Of a DNA stretch of 7,431 nt, positions 1 through 5,193 are shown one piece after another. The stretch's first letter is position 1, and every line of letters starts with the position of its first letter. A program made the translations under genes and the position numbers. The notes below the pieces were generated by a model. It was not told the DNA's origin and ran no database searches. It saw nothing but the letters and a program-made list of their open reading frames with translations. Source of the stretch: Betaproteobacteria bacterium (GTDB taxonomy: Bacteria > Pseudomonadota > Gammaproteobacteria > Burkholderiales > SG8-41); the NCBI GenBank assembly GCA_023266245.1, contig JAHFRO010000117.1, forward strand, positions 1 through 7,431, read 5' to 3'.

Positions 1-169
1 CCTTGAACAGCTCGGTGGTGGCGAGGTTGACGCTCTTGTCGGTCGCCTGCGCCGACAGCACCACCGCCACCAGCAGCTCGAAGGGGGCGGCGAAGGCAAG
101 CTCGCTGCGCGGGGCGGGATCGGCCGCGCGCAGGCGTTGGAACACAGTGCTGATGTCCTGCGAGTTCAC
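1..169 (-). CDS. nth: Endonuclease III, N-terminal part (cut by window edge)
   Basis: DNA glycosylase/AP lyase of the helix-hairpin-helix family that removes oxidised pyrimidines in base excision repair in the cytoplasm. Only the first 56 codons are present, read on the minus strand and running off the left edge. The translation contains FAAPFELLVAVVLSAQATD followed by KSVNLATTELFK, which matches E. coli Nth (FSSPFELLIAVLLSAQATD) almost residue for residue. The catalytic Lys/Asp and the iron-sulfur cysteines lie beyond the window. The start is GTG at 169: from there the spacing to the conserved RLRxxxP and SPFELL blocks equals that of E. coli Nth (18 residues to the Pro), and no in-frame ATG lies nearby. 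No good Shine-Dalgarno sequence precedes it. The gene is divergent from the SH3 gene at 308. Family assignment is firm; the start is fairly sure. Confidence 0.9.
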   Translation of the reverse strand, partial: MNSQDISTVFQRLRAADPAPRSELAFAAPFELLVAVVLSAQATDKSVNLATTELFK

Positions 170-277
170 GGGGCGCGAGCCGGATCGGTCGTGAGAAAAT
201 TCTATCGTCTTTCCCGGGGCATACTGGGGTTCACCGGCCCGGTGTCGGACGGCTATCAACCGGGGCTCGCCAAGCAT

Positions 278-283
278 TATAAT
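278..283 (+). promoter_or_regulatory. Candidate -10 box for the SH3-M48 operon
   Basis: A perfect TATAAT lies 24 bases upstream of the ATG at 308, inside the 138-bp divergent gap shared with nth. Transcription would begin near 290, giving a short leader. No convincing -35 hexamer lies 16-18 bases upstream (the best is TATCAA-like around 254-259), so the assignment rests on the -10 match and its position. On the other strand TAGAAT (204 to 199) could serve nth, also without a good -35. Confidence 0.45.
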
Positions 284-307
284 CGCTGGACACCCCCGGA
301 TCGGGCG

Positions 308-835
308 ATGAAGCGCCTCCTTGCCGCACTCCTTCCCGCACTCGTAGCAGCAACGCTTGCAGCGCTGCCTGTTGCCGCCGCGGAGCGGGTCTCCGTCGAG
401 CGCGAGTCCAAGCTCCACGCCGAGCCCCGCCTTGATGCGCCGCAGGTCGCTGTGGCGAAGCCGGGTACCGTCGCGGATGTCGTGGGCAAGAGCGGCGCAT
501 GGCTCAACATCAGGACGCCGGACGCGACGGGCTGGTTGTTCTCCTTCAACGTGCGTTTCCAGAGCCAGGCGAAGCCGGGCGAGTCCGCGGAGCAAGCTTC
601 CGGCGGCGGCTCGGCGCTCGGCCGGCTGTTCGGTCCGCGGCGCAGCGTCAACGTCACCAGCACCATCGGCGTGCGCGGGCTGGAGGAGGAAGACCTCAAG
701 CAGGCGCGGTTCGATGCCGAGCAGATGCGCTTGCTCGACGAGTACGCCGCTTCCAGGGAATCGGCCCAGGACGGCGCGCGCGCGGCGGGGCTCACGCCGG
801 CGCGCGTCGAATATATGGACGCGAAGCCGCAATGA
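308..835 (+). CDS. Exported SH3-like domain protein, partner of M48 protease
   Basis: Predicted periplasmic protein of 175 residues. Residues 1-25 form a typical signal peptide (MKRLL, a hydrophobic Ala/Leu core, then VAAA before ER), with no lipobox cysteine. Residues about 26-83 look like a bacterial SH3 domain: a variable first half, a KPG turn, then a W-L-N-I-R strand and a GWLFSFNVRF ending typical of SH3b folds. A low-complexity Gly/Ser linker follows, then the segment TIGVRGLEEEDLKQAR (about 119-134) and a charged helical tail. I start it at ATG 308 because the signal peptide begins there; the longer open frame upstream would place about 57 unrelated residues before it. The stop overlaps the next start as ATGA, so translation of the downstream protease gene is probably coupled. 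SH3b domains usually bind peptide or peptidoglycan ligands; a role as an accessory or anchor for the protease is inference. Confidence 0.85.
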   Translation: MKRLLAALLPALVAATLAALPVAAAERVSVERESKLHAEPRLDAPQVAVAKPGTVADVVGKSGAWLNIRTPDATGWLFSFNVRFQSQAKPGESAEQASGGGSALGRLFGPRRSVNVTSTIGVRGLEEEDLKQARFDAEQMRLLDEYAASRESAQDGARAAGLTPARVEYMDAKPQ

Positions 836-1806
836 ACTCCCGCGCTGGAATCTGGCTCGCAGCGGCACTCGCCGTCACCGCGCTCGGCGCGGCGAGCGCC
901 GCCTCAATCGATCTCGGGCGCATATTCGACGTCGGCAAGGACGTGGCTACGGCCACCACCGGCCTCGACGAAAAAGACGAGATCGCCGTCGGGCGCGAAG
1001 TGGCCGGGCGCATGCTCGGGGCGGCGCCGTTGGTGGCCGATCCCACGCTGCAGTCCTACATCAACCGGGTCGGGCGCTGGGTCGCGCTGCAGACCGAGCG
1101 GCCGGACCTGCCGTGGCACTTCGGCGTGCTCGACAGCCCCGCGATCAACGCCTTCGCGGCTCCCGGCGGCTACGTGCTGATCACGCGCGGCCTCTACGAG
1201 GTCCTCGACAACGAAGCGCAGCTCGCGGGCGTACTCGGGCACGAGATCGGCCACATCGTGCGGCGCCACCACATCACCGTCATGCAGAAAAGCGCGGCGA
1301 TCTCGGCGGGCGCGAGACTCGCGCAGCGCGACAACCGCTCGGCCATGCTCAACAACCTGATCGGCACCGGTGCGGAAGTGTTCGCGCGCGGGCTCGACAA
1401 GAGCGCGGAGTTCGAGGCCGACCAGATCGGCGTGGTGCTCGCCGCGCGCGCCGGCTATAGCCCGTACGGCCTGATCGAGGTGCTGCACAAGCTCGCGGCG
1501 CGCGGCGCGAATGACGAGTCGCTCGCGCTGCTGTTCAAGACCCATCCGGGGCCCTCCGAGCGCCTGTCCCAGCTCGGTGACGCTGTCACGCCGCGCATAC
1601 CCCAGCTGCCTGCGGGCAAGGAGCCCGGCATCCGGCAGGTGAGCGCGGATGTGCCGCCGGCGGCGGCCGCGAAGCCGGTGCCCGCCGAGGGCGCGCGCGC
1701 CTTGCAGCAGGAGGAAGCCGGCGCAGCGCCGACGGTGTCCCCGGGCCAGAAAGGCGGCGTCGGCATCGATCCCGGCGGCATCCTGCGCGGCATCTTCGGC
1801 CGTTAG
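832..1806 (+). CDS. Secreted M48-family zinc metalloprotease
   Basis: Zn-dependent endopeptidase of the M48 (Ste24/BepA/LoiP-like) family, 324 residues. Residues 1-23 form a signal peptide (core LAAALAVTALGAASA) with no lipobox cysteine, so it is probably a soluble periplasmic enzyme rather than a lipoprotein. The active site HEIGH is at 137-141; the third zinc ligand is probably E193 in EFEADQIG (ExxxD, D197). The family's substrate-side block HPGPSERL occurs at 238-245. The upstream NAFAAPGGYVLITRGL (106-121) is the usual conserved strand-helix of the fold. After about 250 the protein becomes Pro/Ala-rich and ends in a glycine-rich tail (GGILRGIFGR) without the TPR repeats that BepA carries. 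The start at ATG 832 overlaps the stop of the SH3 gene. Likely role: cleavage of misassembled outer-membrane or envelope proteins. The substrate is unknown. Confidence 0.92.
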   Translation: MNSRAGIWLAAALAVTALGAASAASIDLGRIFDVGKDVATATTGLDEKDEIAVGREVAGRMLGAAPLVADPTLQSYINRVGRWVALQTERPDLPWHFGVLDSPAINAFAAPGGYVLITRGLYEVLDNEAQLAGVLGHEIGHIVRRHHITVMQKSAAISAGARLAQRDNRSAMLNNLIGTGAEVFARGLDKSAEFEADQIGVVLAARAGYSPYGLIEVLHKLAARGANDESLALLFKTHPGPSERLSQLGDAVTPRIPQLPAGKEPGIRQVSADVPPAAAAKPVPAEGARALQQEEAGAAPTVSPGQKGGVGIDPGGILRGIFGR

Positions 1807-1810
1807 TTTT

Positions 1811-1978
1811 TCACCACAGAGACACAGAGACACGGAGAAGAAGGAAATCTTCAACCGCCAAGTCGCCAAGACGCCGGGAAAGAATCGAAATCAATTCAAA
1901 GCTTGTGTTCTTACGTTTGCGTTCTTGGCATTGAATATTTCTGTGGTTTTCTCTGTGCCTCTGTGTCTCTGTGGTTGA
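1811..1978. repeat. Long nested palindromic element between convergent genes
   Basis: The outer arms are 1813-1839 and 1949-1975; 25 of 27 bases are complementary, including an unbroken 17-bp match (ACCACAGAGACACAGAG and its complement). Inside them, AATCTTCAA (1846-1854) pairs with TTGAATATT (1931-1939) with one mismatch, and GCCAAG-type segments continue the symmetry towards the centre. The whole unit can fold into one long imperfect hairpin on either strand. It fills the gap between the stops of the M48 gene (1806) and rnfB (1983), leaving only about 4 bases on each side. It encodes no protein. The arm sequence resembles a repeat I recall from many environmental bacterial genomes; a MITE-like or REP-like origin is inference. 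It may also act as a two-way transcription terminator. Confidence 0.8.
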
Positions 1979-1982
1979 TTGA

Positions 1983-2591
1983 TCAACGGGTGCGCTCGCG
2001 CAGGCGCTGCCGCGCTCGCTCCATCACCCTCGCAATCATCGCGCGCTTCCTGCGTTCGGCAGCCTCGTCACGAGCGGCGGCAAGCCGCGCCGCGCGTTCG
2101 GTTTTGTCCCGCTCCAGGCGTTCGCAGCGCACCGTGTAGCGGCGCCTGGCGTGCGCGGCGCGCTCTTGCCGCGGCAACTCACGGCCGGTCTCGACCATGG
2201 CGATGCAGTCCACGGGGCAGGGCGGGATGCACAGCCCGCAGCCGGTGCATTCCGCGGCGATCACGGTGTGCATGAACTTGGACGCACCGGCGATCGCATC
2301 CACCGGACAGGCCTGAATGCAAAGCGTGCAGCCGATGCACAGCGCCTCATCGATCACGGCAACCGCGGGTGGCTCCGTGGCACCGCAAGCGGGATCGAGC
2401 GGCTTCGGCGGCACGCCGAGCAGCCGCGCCAGTTCGCCGATCACTTCTGCTCCGCCGGGCGGGCAGCGGTTGACGTCGGCGCGGCCGCCGGCGAGCGCCT
2501 CGGCGTACGGCCGGCAGCCCGGGTAGCCGCACTGGCGGCACTGGGTCTGCGGCAGCACCGCGTCAATCCGGTCCGCAAGGCTCGAGTTCAT
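1983..2591 (-). CDS. rnfB: RnfB-like soluble polyferredoxin
   Basis: Iron-sulfur electron carrier, 202 residues, homologous to subunit B of the Rnf/Rsx NADH:ferredoxin-type complex. Residues 18-43 hold the Fe-S domain (C18-x2-C21-x4-C26-x16-C43) in the block QTQCRQCGYPGCRPYAEA. Two 4Fe-4S ferredoxin motifs follow: C85-C88-C91-C95P and C115-C118-C121-C125P. Classical RnfB has a hydrophobic N-terminal membrane helix before the first motif; it is absent here, so the protein should be soluble or bound through partners. The last 60 residues are very rich in Arg, Ala and Glu and probably form a basic helix. ATG 2591 is chosen because a further 23-codon extension would run through repeat DNA. No other rnf gene is in the window. 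I recall such short RnfB proteins near nth in betaproteobacteria, so the electron partner is probably not a full Rnf complex. Confidence 0.88.
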   Translation of the reverse strand: MNSSLADRIDAVLPQTQCRQCGYPGCRPYAEALAGGRADVNRCPPGGAEVIGELARLLGVPPKPLDPACGATEPPAVAVIDEALCIGCTLCIQACPVDAIAGASKFMHTVIAAECTGCGLCIPPCPVDCIAMVETGRELPRQERAAHARRRYTVRCERLERDKTERAARLAAARDEAAERRKRAMIARVMERARQRLRERTR

Positions 2592-2617
2592 CTCAATAAA
2601 CCAAGAACGATATTTAA

Positions 2618-2647
2618 CCGCAGATAAACGCAGATTAACGCCGATAA
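2618..2647. repeat. Three-unit 10-bp tandem repeat upstream of rnfB
   Basis: The units are CCGCAGATAA, ACGCAGATTA and ACGCCGATAA in direct succession, one per DNA helical turn, starting 27 bases upstream of the rnfB ATG. I recall the motif as a frequent intergenic repeat in environmental bacteria. A binding-site role for rnfB is possible but unsupported beyond its position and helical phasing. Confidence 0.6.
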
Positions 2648-2692
2648 GAAACGACAACAAGCCACAGAGGGCATAAAAGACACAAAGTAAAT

Positions 2693-2755
2693 GGGGTCAG
2701 TGTAACTTTTCCGTGGAACGACCTACTCGCTTGACGGAAATGTAACGCTGACCCT
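2693..2755. repeat. REP-like inverted repeat with GGGGTCAG/CTGACCC ends
   Basis: The left arm 2693-2714 begins GGGGTCAGTGTAAC; the right arm 2734-2755 ends GTAACGCTGACCCT. Arms of 22 bases match at 18 positions around a 19-base loop. The GGGGTCAG terminus resembles REP elements mobilised by REP-associated tyrosine transposases (RAYT, Y1_Tnp family). No transposase gene is in the window, so this would be a non-autonomous copy. The element class is inferred from sequence style, not from a database match. Confidence 0.65.
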
Positions 2756-2926
2756 ATCTCTCGGCTGCTCAAATACAGAGACAATTGGATTGACGATTTA
2801 TCTACGGGCCGGAAGAGTCCGGGAAATATTGGGTCGCGCCGAGCTAGGGGTAGACAAAAAGCTTTCCTCGCGCGCACGATGGACGGCTGGAGGGGTTGCT
2901 CGAAAGCAAACTAGAGGAGAATTGAG

Positions 2927-3907
2927 ATGCGTACTGAGAGACTGTTAGCCGCAATCGCCATCCCGGTGGTGTTGGTAGTGTTGACGGTGCCGGCGGCGCA
3001 CGCCGCGCAGCCAGCCTACCCGGAAAGACCGATCCGGCTCGTCATCGGCAGCGCGCCGGGCTCGGGTCCCGATATCATCGCGCGGGTCATGGCCGACCGA
3101 TTGTGGCGGGCGTGGGGCCAGCGGGTCGTCGTTGATTCCCGGCCCGGCGTGGCCGGCATCATCAGCGCGGATCTGGTATCGCGCGCGGCGCCCGATGGGT
3201 ACACGTGGATGATGTTGACCTCGCAGCTGCTGGTCGCAACCTCGGTCTATCCCAATCTCAAGTTCAACCTGGGCAAGGATTTCGCCTCGATCAGCCTGAT
3301 CGGAACGGTACCGTTTGTTCTCGTGGTCAATCCTCAAGTGCCGGCAAAGTCGATAGTCGAGCTGATCGAGATCGCGAAAAAGACGCCGGGAGCGCTCCGA
3401 TATGGCTCGGCCGGCGCCGGCGCCTCCGAGCATCTCTCCGGGTTCCTGTTCACGCGTTTGACGGGCACGGAGATGCTGCATGTGCCCTACAAGGGCATCG
3501 CCCAGGCCCTCACTGACACCATAGCGAGAGAGGTGCATCTCACCTACGCGGTCCTCCCGGCCGCGCTGCCCATGATCCAGGCCGGGCGGGTAAGGGCGCT
3601 GGGCGTCACCAGCCCGAAGCGTTCTGCACTGCTTCCCGACGTGCCGTCAATCTCGGAAGCAGTGCCCGGCTACGAGATGATCGGATGGTACAGCCTGGTG
3701 GCCCCCACCGGCACGCCGCCCGGGGTGCTGGCCAAGGTGAGCGCCGAAGTGGTCAAGGCGGTCAAGGAGCCCGAAACCGGCGAACTGCTCAAAGGACTGG
3801 GTATCGATCTCGTCGGGGGCTCGCGCTCGGAACTCGATTCGTTCCGGCGCGAGCAAACGAAGCGGATCAGCGAATTGGTCAAAGCCTCCGGCGTGGATCT
3901 TAAATAA
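2927..3907 (+). CDS. Bug-family (TTT) periplasmic substrate-binding protein 1
   Basis: Periplasmic binding protein of the tripartite tricarboxylate transporter (TctC/Bug) family, 326 residues, the usual length. Residues 1-26 form a signal peptide with an AHA cleavage site before AQPAYPERPIR. Family blocks in order: YPERPIRLVI (31-40), the first ligand loop GSAPGSGPD (41-49), VVVDSRPG (67-74), RAAPDGYT (86-93), YGSAGAG (159-165), HVPYKG (185-190), LLPDVP (235-240). The first ligand loop normally reads P-F-x-x-G-G-x-x-D; here the P-F pair is replaced by G-S and the glycine pair is broken, while the terminal Asp (D49) is kept, so ligand choice may differ from typical carboxylates. The start is set by a strong GAGGAG at 2914-2919, seven bases before ATG. 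No TctA or TctB gene is adjacent, so it is an orphan Bug whose ligand cannot be told from sequence. Confidence 0.92.
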   Translation: MRTERLLAAIAIPVVLVVLTVPAAHAAQPAYPERPIRLVIGSAPGSGPDIIARVMADRLWRAWGQRVVVDSRPGVAGIISADLVSRAAPDGYTWMMLTSQLLVATSVYPNLKFNLGKDFASISLIGTVPFVLVVNPQVPAKSIVELIEIAKKTPGALRYGSAGAGASEHLSGFLFTRLTGTEMLHVPYKGIAQALTDTIAREVHLTYAVLPAALPMIQAGRVRALGVTSPKRSALLPDVPSISEAVPGYEMIGWYSLVAPTGTPPGVLAKVSAEVVKAVKEPETGELLKGLGIDLVGGSRSELDSFRREQTKRISELVKASGVDLK

Positions 3908-3916
3908 AAATCAAAC

Positions 3917-3937
3917 CCTTAGTGGCCTGTCCCCTAA
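3917..3937 (+). repeat. 21-bp inverted repeat, left copy
   Basis: Begins CCTTAGTGG and ends CCCCTAA, just after the stop of the first Bug gene. The complement of 5194-5214 matches it at 19 of 21 positions (differences at positions 10 and 14). Right after it, GTGGTCTG (3940-3947) repeats part of the motif. Its AGTGG-CTG-CCCCTAA style resembles REP-type ends. It marks one border of the psiE-brnTA block. Confidence 0.65.
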
Positions 3938-3964
3938 GCGTGGTCTGCTGAGCTGATGCGTGTG

Positions 3965-3980
3965 CCGGGCTAGCGCCCGG
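3965..3980. other. GC hairpin over the end of the psiE-like gene
   Basis: A perfect six-base stem CCGGGC / GCCCGG with a TAGC loop spans the stop codon of the minus-strand PsiE-family gene. It is not followed by a T-run on either strand, so it is not a standard intrinsic terminator; it could still protect the 3' end of the transcript. Confidence 0.35.
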
Positions 3981-4377
3981 GGTTCGTTTTCCGGAACGCG
4001 TAGTACGACGCGGCGAGGCCGAGCAGCATGGCGGCGATGCCCAGCATGTCGTCCCCGGAGACGGCTTTTACGTCGAGGGTGATGATCTTGTTGCAGAGCG
4101 CGATGATCGCCACCTCGGCCACGAGCTCGGGCTGGATGCGGTCCTCGCTGAGGAACAGCATCATGGATTTCAGCAGCTCGATGCCGATCACGATCACCAG
4201 GAACAGGCCGAAGGCGTCGAACAGCGTCGCGACGTCGAGCAGCAGGAACGGCGGCTCGAGGATCCGCCTGACCAGCGTCCAGCCGAGGGTGACCGTGCCC
4301 AGAATCACGGCGATCAGCAGCATCAGTATGAGTGCGCTGATGATGAGCTTCTTGATCCTTTCGACGAAAGTCAGCAT
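3970..4377 (-). CDS. PsiE-family (phosphate-starvation-inducible) membrane protein
   Basis: Small inner-membrane protein of 135 residues. It has four likely transmembrane segments: about 11-36, 48-75 (LFDAFGLFLVIVIGIELLKSM), 84-101 and 108-128. The E-L-L-K-S-M stretch before a polar loop, the E-x-x-A-E-V-A-I-I-A-L-C-N-K block and a final Y-Y-A-F-R-K tail are the conserved layout of the PsiE family (PF06146). PsiE was named for phosphate-starvation control in E. coli, but its molecular function is unknown, and nothing here shows a Pho box. ATG 4377 is well supported by AGGAGGAGGG (4395 down to 4386) eight bases upstream. The leader has an inverted repeat that abuts this ribosome site. The gene lies downstream of brnA in the same direction, about 160 bases away, probably with its own promoter. 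Confidence 0.82.
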   Translation of the reverse strand: MLTFVERIKKLIISALILMLLIAVILGTVTLGWTLVRRILEPPFLLLDVATLFDAFGLFLVIVIGIELLKSMMLFLSEDRIQPELVAEVAIIALCNKIITLDVKAVSGDDMLGIAAMLLGLAASYYAFRKTNPGR

Positions 4378-4393
4378 AGGCCGGGCCCTCCTC

Positions 4394-4419
4394 CTGGCGG
4401 ATGGTCGTATACCCGCCAG
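4394..4419 (-). promoter_or_regulatory. Inverted repeat in the psiE-like leader touching the Shine-Dalgarno site
   Basis: CTGGCGG (4394-4400) and CCGCCAG (4413-4419) form a perfect 7-bp inverted repeat with a 12-base centre that contains GTATAC. Read on the minus strand, the 3' arm ends in the first two bases of the AGGAGG ribosome-binding site. A hairpin in the mRNA would sit directly against the ribosome site; as DNA it could equally be an operator. A weak promoter (TTTTCG, 17 bases, TATACG) may overlap it. Confidence 0.4.
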
Positions 4420-4437
4420 ATTCTAACGCGAAAAAAT

Positions 4438-4451
4438 GGGGACGGAGCCCC
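4438..4451. repeat. Short palindromic GGGGACGGAGCCCC motif
   Basis: Four G and four C bases flank ACGGAG, preceded by a run of A. It resembles the ends of short REP-like elements seen elsewhere in this window but stands alone here. It is too short to classify. Confidence 0.3.
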
Positions 4452-4471
4452 GGTTTCTCTTCACGAAATAA

Positions 4472-4503
4472 CGAAGTGATGCGGTGACGACGTGACGAAG
4501 TGA
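4472..4503. repeat. Four-unit 8-bp tandem repeat (CGAAGTGA type)
   Basis: The units are CGAAGTGA, TGCGGTGA, CGACGTGA and CGAAGTGA in exact 8-base register, followed by a partial CGAC. It lies in the gap between the end of brnA and the psiE-like leader. No coding role is visible. Confidence 0.6.
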
Positions 4504-4511
4504 CGACTAAG

Positions 4512-4529
4512 GGGGTGCTGCGGCGCCCC
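4512..4529 (-). terminator. Possible hairpin terminator after brnA
   Basis: A seven-base stem (GGGGTGC / GCGCCCC, with one G-U pair) and a TGCG loop begin six bases past the brnA stop. On the minus strand it is followed by TTAG rather than a T-run, so intrinsic termination would be weak. Position is the main support. Confidence 0.3.
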
Positions 4530-4535
4530 TGTCAT

Positions 4536-4907
4536 TTATTTCCCTCTGCTACCGACCTTGTAGCTCGCGGCCTCCTCGCGGATCACGCGCCGCAGCGTGT
4601 CCTCCAGGCTCTCGTGCTCGATCGCCTGCTTGAGCGCCTCGTTGATCAGGGTTTGGTAGCCGCGCGCGCCAGCGCGCGCCTTGAAGAATTCCACGACAGC
4701 CGAGTCGAGGTACATGGTGAGGCGCTTCTTGCCGCGCGGCACGATCTTGCCCGCGACGCGCACGACGCCGTGCGCCGCCATTTCGGCAGTGATTTCCGGA
4801 AGATCGGACAAGTCTATGTCCGCATCCCGCATCGCCTTGATGCGCGGCCAGTCGGTCTTCGAGACCGTCGCGCGCCTAGATGTTCTGGAAGTAGAGGATT
4901 TGCTCAT
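4536..4907 (-). CDS. brnA: BrnA-type ribbon-helix-helix antitoxin
   Basis: Antitoxin and probable autorepressor of a type II toxin-antitoxin system, 123 residues. The DNA-binding ribbon-helix-helix lies at about 61-97: strand KRLTMYLD, helix SAVVEFFKA, then GYQTLINEALKQAIE, the conserved GYQTxIN turn of this family. The N-terminal half (T-D-W-P-R-I-K, then D-I-D-L-S-D-L-P-E-I-T) is the usual BrnA lead-in. The C-terminus extends about 25 residues beyond the fold with a charged helix. The gene begins 32 bases inside the end of brnT (overlap 4876-4907), so the two are co-translated in the normal toxin-first order. An AAGG sequence lies nine bases before the ATG. By family knowledge BrnA binds and neutralises BrnT and represses the shared promoter. 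Confidence 0.88.
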   Translation of the reverse strand: MSKSSTSRTSRRATVSKTDWPRIKAMRDADIDLSDLPEITAEMAAHGVVRVAGKIVPRGKKRLTMYLDSAVVEFFKARAGARGYQTLINEALKQAIEHESLEDTLRRVIREEAASYKVGSRGK

Positions 4908-5145
4908 ATCGGGTCGCCTTGCGCATCGAGATGATCCGGATTCTGCCCGGGGTTTCGGTATGGGCTATCACTATTACGGCGTCGCGCAGCATGCCCAGCG
5001 TGACGAAGCGCTGCTCGCCGTACTCAAAACGCCGGTCTTCGATCGTATAGGTAATGCCGGCGAACACGTCTTCCGCGTCGGCAAAATCGAGACCGTGCTT
5101 GCGCAGGTTGGCGCGGCGCTTGGCCTCGTCCCATGCGATCTTCAC
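4876..5145 (-). CDS. brnT: BrnT-type ribonuclease toxin
   Basis: RelE-fold ribonuclease toxin of the BrnT family, 89 residues, the typical length. Hallmarks: the opening K-I-A-W-D-E-A-K-R-R-A-N-L-R-K-H-G-L-D-F, the middle E-D-R-R-F-E-Y-G-E-Q-R-F-V-T-L-G, and the end R-I-R-I-I-S-M-R-K-A-T-R-Y-E, which carries the basic residues expected in the active site. BrnT cleaves RNA and halts translation when free of BrnA. The start is GTG at 5145 because the family begins right at this WDE block. Unusually, a perfect TATAAT ends only seven bases upstream and no Shine-Dalgarno is present. The gene looks intact, without frameshift or loss of conserved blocks. Confidence 0.9.
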   Translation of the reverse strand: MKIAWDEAKRRANLRKHGLDFADAEDVFAGITYTIEDRRFEYGEQRFVTLGMLRDAVIVIAHTETPGRIRIISMRKATRYEQILYFQNI

Positions 5146-5180
5146 CGGCGCTATTATACATACTTTTATACATACCTACG
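5146..5180 (-). promoter_or_regulatory. brnTA promoter with tandem 10-bp repeats, candidate BrnA operator
   Basis: TTATACATAC occurs twice, at 5154-5163 and 5166-5175 (12-base period). On the minus strand these read GTATGTATAA twice and supply two -10 candidates, TATAAA (5170-5165) and a perfect TATAAT (5158-5153). There is no clear -35 hexamer. Repeats overlapping a -10 upstream of a ribbon-helix-helix antitoxin gene are what an autorepression site would look like; binding by BrnA is inference. Confidence 0.6.
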
Positions 5181-5193
5181 ACCGAACCCTTAT

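Larger units (their letters stand above)
2592..2926. other. Repeat-rich intergenic gap between rnfB and the first Bug gene
   Basis: This 335-base stretch has no convincing gene; the open frame at 2635-2877 on the minus strand resembles nothing I know and crosses repeats. From left to right it holds a three-unit 10-bp tandem repeat (2618-2647), a degenerate CCACAGAGG/GACACAAAG segment (2662-2686) resembling the arms of the palindrome at 1811-1978, and a REP-like inverted repeat (2693-2755). About 170 bases that are less GC-rich than the genes follow, leading up to the Bug gene. The gap must contain both divergent promoters, but I find no -35/-10 pair good enough to name. Confidence 0.6.

Noticed and set aside
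357..1460. Long plus-strand frame across the SH3 and M48 genes
   Set aside because: Arg/Ser/Ala-rich shadow translation without family features, overlapping two well-supported genes.
904..1869. Long minus-strand open frame (321 codons) opposite the M48 gene
   Set aside because: It is the complement of a clear protease with HEIGH and EFEAD motifs; the frame is open only because of high GC codon bias and shows no recognisable domain.
2592..2660. N-terminal extension of rnfB (23 codons)
   Set aside because: The extension is translated from the 10-bp tandem repeat region and is not a convincing membrane helix; ATG 2591 fits the Fe-S domain boundary.
2790..2830. Possible promoter with TTGACG before the first Bug gene
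   Set aside because: No acceptable -10 hexamer lies 16-18 bases downstream; the only AT-rich patch is 28 bases away.
2635..2877. 80-codon minus frame upstream of rnfB
   Set aside because: It crosses the REP-like inverted repeat and degenerate repeat DNA and resembles no family.
4472..4503. CRISPR-like spacing in the 8-bp repeats
   Set aside because: Units are contiguous without spacers and far too short for CRISPR repeats.
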